DNA from: Methanobacterium sp.
Lineage (GTDB): Archaea; Methanobacteriota; Methanobacteria; Methanobacteriales; Methanobacteriaceae
Length of the DNA: 6,918 nt
NCBI GenBank assembly: GCA_009712615.1
Contig: WASR01000182.1
Location: 1-6,918, forward strand
Direction: 5' to 3'
The position numbers were made by a program, and so were the translations under genes. Position 1 is the stretch's first letter; every line of letters starts with the position of its first letter. Shown here piece by piece: positions 1 through 5,324 of the stretch. A model generated the notes under the pieces. It was not told where the DNA came from. It searched no databases and saw only the letters and a program-made list of their open reading frames with translations.

Positions 1-57
1 GTCCTGGTTTTTGGAATGAGTTCTTATTCAACTATAAAAAAAAGAATTAGACAATAA
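1..57 (+). CDS. possible C-terminal tail of an upstream gene (partial)
   Basis: Reading frame 1 is open from the window edge and ends in TAA at 55-57, giving the 18-residue tail VLVFGMSSYSTIKKRIRQ. Its mixed hydrophobic and then basic composition would suit a protein C-terminus. Frame 3 is also open, to a TAG at 48-50 (PGFWNEFLFNYKKKN), so the frame cannot be chosen from this fragment. No family is recognisable. If real, it is a + strand gene ending about 60 nt before the next start. The sequence left of the window would settle it. Confidence 0.25.
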   Translation, partial: VLVFGMSSYSTIKKRIRQ

Positions 58-72
58 ATAGAACATTATTTC

Positions 73-80
73 AATTATAT
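73..80 (+). promoter_or_regulatory. candidate archaeal TATA box for the NYN-domain gene
   Basis: The AT-only octamer AATTATAT is centred about 42 nt before the ATG at 119. A start site about 25 nt downstream would fall near 102, giving a short leader that still contains the GGAGG at 107-111. No clear purine-rich BRE is visible upstream and the whole region is AT-rich, so this is a positional inference. Confidence 0.35.
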
Positions 81-106
81 CTATGTACTATCGGGATTAT
101 TAAACC

Positions 107-111
107 GGAGG
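107..111 (+). promoter_or_regulatory. strong ribosome binding site (GGAGG)
   Basis: GGAGG lies 7 nt before the ATG at 119. It is the best Shine-Dalgarno match on the + strand of the window and fixes the start of the NYN-domain gene. The two + strand genes downstream lack anything comparable. Confidence 0.85.
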
Positions 112-118
112 AAATTAA

Positions 119-610
119 ATGCGAAGCTTTGAAAGATTAAGTTCCCTTAAAGACTATATTCCACTTAAAAGAAGTGAGTCTGGAGGAAAAAATGTTGGTC
201 TGTTAGTTGATGGTCCTAATATGCTAAGAAAGGAATTCAGCCTCAATCTAGATATTGTTAGGGATATTATAGCAGAATATGGAAACATGAGGGTTGGAAA
301 AGTATTGTTAAACCAATATGCATCCGATAAATTAATTGAAGCCATTGTAAACCAAGGCTATACACCAATTGTAGTTGCAGGAGATACTGATGTATATATG
401 GCAGTTGAAGCCATGGAACTTATTTATAATCCTAATATTGATATTATAGCTCTCATGACCAGGGACGCTGATTTTTTACCCATAATAAATAAGGCCAAAG
501 AAAATGGAAAGGAAACACTTGTTATTGGTGCAGAGCCAGGTTTCAGCGCAGCACTACAAAATTCAGCAGACAGTGCAATAGTGTTAAAATCAGATAACAA
601 TCACGACTAA
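119..610 (+). CDS. NYN-domain (PIN-like) predicted ribonuclease, archaeal TIGR00288/LabA-DUF88-type family
   Basis: A 163-residue cytoplasmic protein that is essentially one NYN domain, a PIN-like nuclease fold thought to cut RNA with a metal ion held by acidic residues. After a basic leader of about 24 residues comes a hydrophobic strand ending in VDGPN (D31, N34). Then [14 protein letters not shown] (D89, D91) and TRDADFLP (D116, D118) follow, matching the conserved acidic positions of NYN/LabA proteins. [12 protein letters not shown] (135-146) continues the Rossmann-like pattern. No signal peptide or membrane segment is seen. The start is set by GGAGG 7 nt upstream. The next gene begins 9 nt after the stop, implying co-transcription and perhaps coupled translation. 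The family is widespread in archaea. RNase activity is predicted from the fold, and the substrate is unknown. Confidence 0.85.
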   Translation: MRSFERLSSLKDYIPLKRSESGGKNVGLLVDGPNMLRKEFSLNLDIVRDIIAEYGNMRVGKVLLNQYASDKLIEAIVNQGYTPIVVAGDTDVYMAVEAMELIYNPNIDIIALMTRDADFLPIINKAKENGKETLVIGAEPGFSAALQNSADSAIVLKSDNNHD

Positions 611-619
611 CTGATAAAA

Positions 620-1780
620 ATGCTTACAAATTCAATTATTGACGAAGTAAACAGACGAGAAGCCGCCCTAAGGATCATTAAATCCATACTTCAAACGAAG
701 GGAAGAAGGGGATTTTATGATCTCACAGGTCTGGCAGGCGGATTTCCAATTCTTTCCGAAGATAAAGCCCTATTAGAAACTTATGCAGGACCTGCTGTTT
801 TTGATGATGCTGTTCAAACTGTGGGAAAAATTCACTTGGGTGGAGATAAGGTACTGGCCTTAAACAGAACTAGTTCAGGAATTTTGGCATCGGTACTTGC
901 CCTAGTTAAACCTGGAGATGAAGTGGCACATTACCTTCCAAAGTCACCGGCACATCCTTCCATTCCTCGAAGTGCTGAACTTGTAGGTGCAAGTTACATT
1001 GAGTTTGATGATATTGAAGAATTCAAGGTTGAGGACAACACTGCCCTTGTTTTCATCACAGGTTCGACCATGGATCATGAGATCATCACCAAGGAAGACT
1101 TCATGAGGGTGATTGAAATTTGTAAGGCGAAAAACATTCCTGTGGCGGTTGATGATGCATCAGGAGCCAGACTTCGAACCATCGTATACAGACAACCAAG
1201 AGCAATAGATATGGGTGCAGATATAGCTATAACCAGCACTGATAAGCTTATGGATGGTCCTAGAGGAGGTTTAATGTCTGGAAATGAGGAAATTATGAAA
1301 TTGGTTAAATCCAAAGCACATCAATTTGGATTAGAAGCACAAGCACCATTGGTGGCTGCAATGGTAAGGGCACTGGAAAATTTGAGTCCAGAAAAAATAT
1401 TAATGGCCTTTTCAACCAAACATGAACTGAAAGAAGCCCTAAAAAACCAGTTTTCAATGGTCAAAGAAACACCCACTGGGATAATGCTCACACCAGAAGC
1501 AATTGAATTTGAGATAAAAGAGACCGAGACAGAAACTGATCTAGATTCTGATGATCTAGCGTACCTCTTTGCCATGATACTCCTGAGGGATCACGGTATA
1601 ATCACAATTCCCGCGGTGGGAATGCCGGGTGCATCTGCAGCAATCAGGATAGATCTAGCTGCAACTGATGCAGAACGCATTGGTTCAAAGGAAATAGCTG
1701 AAGCATTCCAAAAAACATTTACTAAACTGCAATCTGTGGCAAATAACGAAGAAGAATCTAGAAAAATTCTCTACAGTTAA
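620..1780 (+). CDS. SelA-like pyridoxal-phosphate enzyme, MJ0158 family (TIGR03576), function unknown
   Basis: A 386-residue fold-type I PLP enzyme of the archaeal MJ0158 family, related to bacterial L-seryl-tRNA(Sec) selenium transferase (SelA). Visible signatures are DLTGLAGGFP (34-43), the probable phosphate-binding NRTSSG (82-87), VDDASGAR (177-184) whose aspartate should contact the PLP ring nitrogen, and STDKLMDGPRGG (206-217) with K209 as the likely Schiff-base lysine. The C-terminal small domain includes PAVGMPGASAAIRID (331-345). All catalytic landmarks are present, so it should be an active PLP enzyme. Archaea make selenocysteine through PSTK and SepSecS, and work on MJ0158 did not support a SelA role, so calling it selenocysteine synthase would be wrong. 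It starts 9 nt after the NYN gene without a clear Shine-Dalgarno. An acidic run (ETETETDLDSDD, 301-312) sits before the small domain. The reaction is unknown. Confidence 0.88.
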   Translation: MLTNSIIDEVNRREAALRIIKSILQTKGRRGFYDLTGLAGGFPILSEDKALLETYAGPAVFDDAVQTVGKIHLGGDKVLALNRTSSGILASVLALVKPGDEVAHYLPKSPAHPSIPRSAELVGASYIEFDDIEEFKVEDNTALVFITGSTMDHEIITKEDFMRVIEICKAKNIPVAVDDASGARLRTIVYRQPRAIDMGADIAITSTDKLMDGPRGGLMSGNEEIMKLVKSKAHQFGLEAQAPLVAAMVRALENLSPEKILMAFSTKHELKEALKNQFSMVKETPTGIMLTPEAIEFEIKETETETDLDSDDLAYLFAMILLRDHGIITIPAVGMPGASAAIRIDLAATDAERIGSKEIAEAFQKTFTKLQSVANNEEESRKILYS

Positions 1781-1834
1781 ATCAGAGTAATGCCACTCAT
1801 CTTAGTTGGATTAGAACATGATTACATTAAAATC

Positions 1835-1856
1835 AAATAATTAAAATTATTTATAT
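1835..1856 (+). promoter_or_regulatory. AT-rich promoter region of rtcA with an 8-bp inverted repeat
   Basis: The 88-nt gap before rtcA holds AAATAATT-aa-AATTATTT at 1835-1852, two perfect 8-bp arms with a 2-bp spacer, followed by TTTATAT at 1850-1856. TTTATAT is too close to the ATG at 1869 to be its TATA box, since initiation about 25 nt downstream would fall inside the gene. TTAAAATT at 1841-1848 would instead place the start site near the ATG, giving a leaderless or almost leaderless message. Alternatively rtcA is read through from the PLP-enzyme gene. No T-tract terminator is visible in the gap. Confidence 0.35.
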
Positions 1857-1868
1857 GGAAATGAAATA

Positions 1869-2885
1869 ATGATAGAAATTGACGGATCCTGTGGAGAAGG
1901 TGGTGGTGCTGTATTAAGGATAGCAACAGGCCTATCTGCATTAACGTCAAAACCCGTTAAAATATTTAACATACGCTCAAAAAGACCCAAACCAGGACTC
2001 ATGCCACAACATTTAAATTCTGTAAAGGCTGTTTCACAGCTCTCAGATGCAAAATTAGATGGTCTTGAAATTGGGTCAACGGAACTATCATTTCAACCTA
2101 GAACTCTGAAGCCAGGTAACTATGAGATCGATATTAAAACAGCAGGGAGTATTAGCTTGATACTTCAAGCCTTCATGATACCTGCAGCATTTACAGGCGG
2201 ACCTGTTAAGATTACCATAAAGGGCGGAACAGACTTGAGATGGTCACCAAGCATAGATTACCTGGAAAATGTAACACTCCCTATCTTGAATTTCATGGGT
2301 TACAAAGCAGAAACTAAAGTCATGAGGAGGGGTCACTACCCCAAGGGCGGAGGAATGTTAGAGGTCAAAATTGATCCAACAAGATCATTAAAACCAATAA
2401 ATGCGGTTGAATCAAATTTTAAATCCATAAAGGGTATTTCTCATGCTGTTAATCTGCCGGAACATGTAGCAATAAGACAGGCCAGATCTGCAGAGGTCCT
2501 GATCAAAAATGCAGGTTTTGATATCGACATTGAAATTGAACACAGTGACAGTTCATTTGGATCAGGATCTGGGATAGTACTTTGGACAGATGGAACCATA
2601 CCCTTGGCTGGAAGTTCAATCGGTGAGAGGGGCAAAAAAGCAGAGCAAGTTGGACATGATGCTGCCCAGGATTTACTTGATCAACTGAATGGAAATTCAG
2701 CTTTAGATAGTCACATGGGGGATCAAATAATCCCATATCTTTTCATAGCGGGAAATTCCTCAATAACAACTTCTAACCTCACACAACACACATTAACAAA
2801 TATAGATGTGGCAGGCAAGTTCATAAATAGAGATGTTTTGATTGAGGGAGAGTTGGGAAAACCTGCCTTCATAGCTGTTAAATAA
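1869..2885 (+). CDS. rtcA: RNA 3'-terminal phosphate cyclase RtcA
   Basis: A 338-residue, full-length RtcA, the usual size of the family (E. coli about 338-340). The enzyme uses ATP to adenylate a histidine, passes AMP to an RNA 3'-phosphate and forms a 2',3'-cyclic phosphate end, the kind of end used by RtcB-type ligation. The N-terminal MIEIDGSCGEGGG (1-13), KRPKPGLMPQHL (38-49), TAGSISLILQ (91-100) and RRGHYPKGGGMLEV (153-166) are family signatures. SHMGDQIIPYLFIAG (281-295) precedes TQHTLTNI (305-312), where H307 corresponds to the nucleotidylated H309 of E. coli. C8 and S96 sit where many homologues have Y/M and G, both in otherwise normal motifs. The start is fixed because residues 1-13 are the conserved beginning of the fold. 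Only a degenerate GGAaaTGA (1857-1864) precedes it. It is cytoplasmic. It follows the PLP-enzyme gene by 88 nt and converges on the deacetylase gene. No rtcB is in the window. Confidence 0.96.
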   Translation: MIEIDGSCGEGGGAVLRIATGLSALTSKPVKIFNIRSKRPKPGLMPQHLNSVKAVSQLSDAKLDGLEIGSTELSFQPRTLKPGNYEIDIKTAGSISLILQAFMIPAAFTGGPVKITIKGGTDLRWSPSIDYLENVTLPILNFMGYKAETKVMRRGHYPKGGGMLEVKIDPTRSLKPINAVESNFKSIKGISHAVNLPEHVAIRQARSAEVLIKNAGFDIDIEIEHSDSSFGSGSGIVLWTDGTIPLAGSSIGERGKKAEQVGHDAAQDLLDQLNGNSALDSHMGDQIIPYLFIAGNSSITTSNLTQHTLTNIDVAGKFINRDVLIEGELGKPAFIAVK

Positions 2886-2887
2886 TT

Positions 2888-4225
2888 TTAGCTCACTTCA
2901 ACGTTGAAGTAGCCAGTTCTATCAAAAATTTGAGATGCATTTTCAGATTCAATATCTATCATAAATGTGTGGTCATCGAGCATTGCAGGTATTCCAACAA
3001 CGATTCCCGATCTGTCAGACCTTACTTTTAACGGTGGTGTCACACTGTTATTTGAGGGCATTATGTAACTGGCTTTTCCATTTTGTACCTGGAAATCTAT
3101 TCTTGAGATTCCATACTCACCAAATCCTCTTAAATGAAACTGGTAAATACCATTTTTTGAAATTCCGCCGGTTGTTTTTACTGATATCCATAATGTGCTG
3201 TTGTCAATTTCAAATCCAACATCCCCAATATCATAGCTACTTTGACTGTCCAGTACAGAGTAGATTTGATTATCTCCCTGGTTTAGAAGGTCACCTGCAG
3301 GATCATGAAACACTGTCATTGGAAAACCATGGGAATTGTTGTAATCATTGCTTGTATTTTGTCTCGTGACGTTTTTGATGGGGTCAACTGCAAAGAGTTC
3401 ATTCGATTTGATGAAGGATTTTAAGAAAACAGGATCCTTCTCCATCTGGCTTTGATAACAGTTAACAGCATCAAACTTGTATTGCTCAAGGGAATTGTTT
3501 AAGGGAAATATTAACCAATTGGTCTGGTTTGCCAGGTATGCCGGTGGAAGTAGTTTACTTTGTGGGAAGTAGGATCTTGGAAACGGCCACAGTGTTTCAT
3601 CATCATGAACCAAGTAACTGTACATTTTTGTCTGATAATTCATATCGTTCACAGCGTAGTCCACAAAGGAACCTGTACCCCAATGATCTGTGTTGTCATC
3701 ATCTAAAGCAGGGTAAATAATAATGGTTGGATCGTAATCTGCAATCATTGTTTCTACGTTACTTTCCAATGATTCTCCACAGTAACTGGAATTTGGATCA
3801 AATGCGAATGAGTTGTGATGGGAACCATCAAAATAGTAATGATTTGGATCCAAATTTTCATTAAAAACACGACTCACTGTCTGGGGATAATCTAAAAAGG
3901 TAACATTATTACTTGAAAGTCCGAGTTTTGCAGTTGCATTTAAAGTTTCAGAATGTCTAACAATGCCCGATTTTCCCTTTCCACCGTTGGTCACAACAAC
4001 AACATGGACCGGCACATTATGCTCAACACAGTACCTTATCAAACCTGCACTGCTTAAGGATTCATCATCGGGGTGTGGAGCAAAAATAAGAACTCTATCT
4101 GAACTATTTATTTGAGGATATTTAGGATAATTATTCACTTGATTGTTGAAACTGTAAGAAGCAGCAGCAAAACTGAAAAGAAGAATCAAAGTCAGGAAAA
4201 AAGTTAGTTTTGCTTTGTTATCCAT
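2888..4225 (-). CDS. exported PIG-L/LmbE-family N-acetyl-sugar deacetylase with C-terminal beta-rich region
   Basis: A 445-residue protein with an N-terminal signal sequence: a short basic start (MDNKAK), then a hydrophobic stretch at about residues 7-22 ending in AAASYS, a plausible cleavage region or membrane anchor. Residues 44 to about 280 form a PIG-L domain, zinc hydrolases that remove acetyl groups from N-acetylglucosamine-like sugars. APHPDDE (49-55) supplies H51 and D54 as metal ligands and D53 as likely base. R90 and E93 follow GGKGKSG. H181 in DNTDHWGTG is the expected third ligand. Residues about 300-445 begin DPAGDLLNQGD and continue in alternating strands, resembling DOMON/glucodextranase-C-like sugar-binding modules; this is pattern resemblance only. 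Twelve N-X-S/T sequons fit a surface glycoprotein. A GGAG 8 nt upstream supports the start. It lies 99 nt downstream of birA on the same strand, probably as its own unit. The natural substrate is unknown; an envelope glycan is inferred. Confidence 0.9.
   Translation of the reverse strand: MDNKAKLTFFLTLILLFSFAAASYSFNNQVNNYPKYPQINSSDRVLIFAPHPDDESLSSAGLIRYCVEHNVPVHVVVVTNGGKGKSGIVRHSETLNATAKLGLSSNNVTFLDYPQTVSRVFNENLDPNHYYFDGSHHNSFAFDPNSSYCGESLESNVETMIADYDPTIIIYPALDDDNTDHWGTGSFVDYAVNDMNYQTKMYSYLVHDDETLWPFPRSYFPQSKLLPPAYLANQTNWLIFPLNNSLEQYKFDAVNCYQSQMEKDPVFLKSFIKSNELFAVDPIKNVTRQNTSNDYNNSHGFPMTVFHDPAGDLLNQGDNQIYSVLDSQSSYDIGDVGFEIDNSTLWISVKTTGGISKNGIYQFHLRGFGEYGISRIDFQVQNGKASYIMPSNNSVTPPLKVRSDRSGIVVGIPAMLDDHTFMIDIESENASQIFDRTGYFNVEVS
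2891..2913. repeat. perfect 16-bp palindrome at the convergent gene junction
   Basis: ACTTCAACGTTGAAGT at 2895-2910 is its own reverse complement. Outside it GCT (2891-2893) pairs with AGC (2911-2913), leaving C2894 as a single bulge, so the arms reach 11 bp. In RNA it could form a 6-bp stem with an ACGT tetraloop plus the outer 3 bp. It starts 6 nt after the rtcA stop and encodes the last residues (GYFNVEVS) of the deacetylase. No T-run follows on either strand, so a classical intrinsic terminator is not supported. A 3'-end-protecting hairpin or protein site is possible. Confidence 0.6.
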
Positions 4226-4233
4226 ACCAAGAT

Positions 4234-4237
4234 CTCC
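4234..4237 (-). promoter_or_regulatory. ribosome binding site of the PIG-L gene
   Basis: On the - strand GGAG (extending to GGAGAT, down to 4232) lies 8 nt before the ATG ending at 4225. It supports the chosen start, which also gives a well-formed signal peptide. Confidence 0.7.
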
Positions 4238-4251
4238 AAATTAAATGGCAA

Positions 4252-4269
4252 TTTTTAAAAAAATTATCT
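4252..4269 (-). promoter_or_regulatory. candidate promoter of the PIG-L gene
   Basis: The - strand reads AGATAATTTTTTTAAAAA here. ATAATTTT centred near 4263 would set a start site near 4238, just before the GGAG at 4237-4234. TTTAAAAA a little closer to the gene would start inside or after the ribosome binding site and is less likely. With the oligo-T tract after birA this suggests the gene has its own promoter. The sequence is low in complexity, so confidence is limited. Confidence 0.3.
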
Positions 4270-4310
4270 GTGTAGTTTTTTTGATAAGTTGGATCATCTT
4301 GCACAACAAG

Positions 4311-4317
4311 AAAAAAA
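4311..4317 (-). terminator. oligo-T tract downstream of birA, likely archaeal terminator
   Basis: Seven T residues occur on the - strand beginning 8 nt after the birA stop codon. Archaeal RNA polymerase commonly terminates at U-rich tracts without a strong hairpin. A second - strand T7 lies at 4257-4263. Together they would end the pycA-birA transcript before the deacetylase gene. Confidence 0.45.
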
Positions 4318-4324
4318 TTAATGT

Positions 4325-5296
4325 TTATTTGTTTAGGTGTAAACATTCACCAGATATCATCTTCCTTAGACTGCCATCTTCCATTTCAAGTATGAGTATT
4401 CCTTCTTTATTAATACCTACAGCGTAGCCTTGAACTCTTTTACCCCTTGTTCTAACCTCCACACTGGTTCCTATTGTTGAAGACATTGCACGCCATTCAT
4501 TGAGGATCTCTGGAAATTTATCATCTTTAAAGTCGTTGTAGATGTTTTCAAAGTTAAGCAGGAACTTTTGAACCAGGAGTGCACCGTTAATTTCGGTGTC
4601 CAATTCATTTTTAAGTGAAGTTGCACCTTTTTGTAGGTCTGATGGAAGCATTGGAACATCCACATTCATATCTATGCCGATACCCACCACTAAGTAGTTC
4701 ACCTTGTCCATGGTGGCGTTTACTTCTGTTAAAATACCACATACCTTTTTTTTACCGATTAATATGTCGTTTGGCCATTTTATTCCAACATCAATGTTCA
4801 ATTCTTCCTTAATTGTTTTGGCCACCACAACTCCTGTCACAAGGGTTAACTGGGATGCTCTGTGGGGAGGTATTTCTGGCCTGAGTATGATACTCATCCA
4901 GATACCTCCCGGTGGTGATATCCATGTTTTACCTCGCCTTCCCTTTCCCTTGTTTTGAATTTCAGCAACTACAACTGAACCTTCCTCTGCACCATCCTCT
5001 GCAAGGTACTTGGCAACTTCGTTGGTTGAATCAACCTCGTTGAAGTAGTGAATATCATGACCAATAACATTGGTTTTCAAGCCGCGTTTAATTTCATAGG
5101 GTAGAAGAAGATTTGGAGTTTTGATGAGTCTGTATCCTAGTTTTGAATGGTTTATGATGTATCCTTCATCTTCGAGATTCAGGAATTCATTTTCAATTAC
5201 CTCTTGACTTTTTCCTGTTTCATTCACAAAATGTTCCAGAGGTACGTACTCATCCTTCTTTTCATAAAGAGTTTTTAATATTTTTCTTTTGGTCAT
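4325..5296 (-). CDS. birA: biotin-[acetyl-CoA-carboxylase]-type biotin protein ligase BirA with N-terminal winged helix-turn-helix
   Basis: A 323-residue, full-length two-function BirA. It makes biotinyl-AMP from biotin and ATP and transfers biotin to a lysine of an acceptor protein, here presumably the PycB subunit of pyruvate carboxylase. Residues 1 to about 60 are a winged helix-turn-helix, so it may also act as a biotin-responsive repressor as in E. coli. The catalytic domain shows EVDSTNEVAK (87-96), GKGRRGKTW (117-125, the biotinyl-AMP-binding loop), GGIWMSIILRP (130-140), KWPNDILI (173-180) with K183 in the following KKKVCGILTE, and VVGIGIDMN (203-211). Residues about 277-321 form the C-terminal SH3-like domain. 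It is cytoplasmic. It starts 28 nt after the pycA stop, with AGGGG (5309-5305) 8 nt before the ATG, so the two genes very likely share a transcript. No biotin synthesis gene is present in the window. Confidence 0.95.
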   Translation of the reverse strand: MTKRKILKTLYEKKDEYVPLEHFVNETGKSQEVIENEFLNLEDEGYIINHSKLGYRLIKTPNLLLPYEIKRGLKTNVIGHDIHYFNEVDSTNEVAKYLAEDGAEEGSVVVAEIQNKGKGRRGKTWISPPGGIWMSIILRPEIPPHRASQLTLVTGVVVAKTIKEELNIDVGIKWPNDILIGKKKVCGILTEVNATMDKVNYLVVGIGIDMNVDVPMLPSDLQKGATSLKNELDTEINGALLVQKFLLNFENIYNDFKDDKFPEILNEWRAMSSTIGTSVEVRTRGKRVQGYAVGINKEGILILEMEDGSLRKMISGECLHLNK

Positions 5297-5304
5297 ATAA
5301 AATG

Positions 5305-5309
5305 CCCCT
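5305..5309 (-). promoter_or_regulatory. ribosome binding site of birA
   Basis: AGGGG on the - strand sits 8 nt upstream of the birA ATG within the 28-nt pycA-birA gap. It is a moderate Shine-Dalgarno match and supports this start. Confidence 0.5.
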
Positions 5310-5324
5310 ACACGAAATTTTTCA

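Noticed and set aside
620..1780. Annotation as selenocysteine synthase (SelA).
   Set aside because: Archaea use PSTK/SepSecS for selenocysteine, and the MJ0158 family was not shown to have SelA activity, so only the PLP-enzyme family call is supported.
1785..1798. Hairpin GAGT-aatgcc-ACTC just after the PLP-enzyme stop as a terminator.
   Set aside because: The stem is only 4 bp and no T-run follows.
2965..3369. 134-codon + strand open frame opposite the deacetylase gene.
   Set aside because: It is antisense to a well-supported PIG-L coding region, its protein has no recognisable motif and is rich in Cys, His and Phe as shadow frames often are, and it has no convincing ribosome binding site.
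4245..4427. 60-codon + strand frame starting MAIFKKIICVVFLISW in the birA-deacetylase gap, resembling a small membrane peptide.
   Set aside because: Over half overlaps the birA 3' end antisense. The hydrophobic start comes from T-rich spacer sequence, and there is no Shine-Dalgarno before the ATG.
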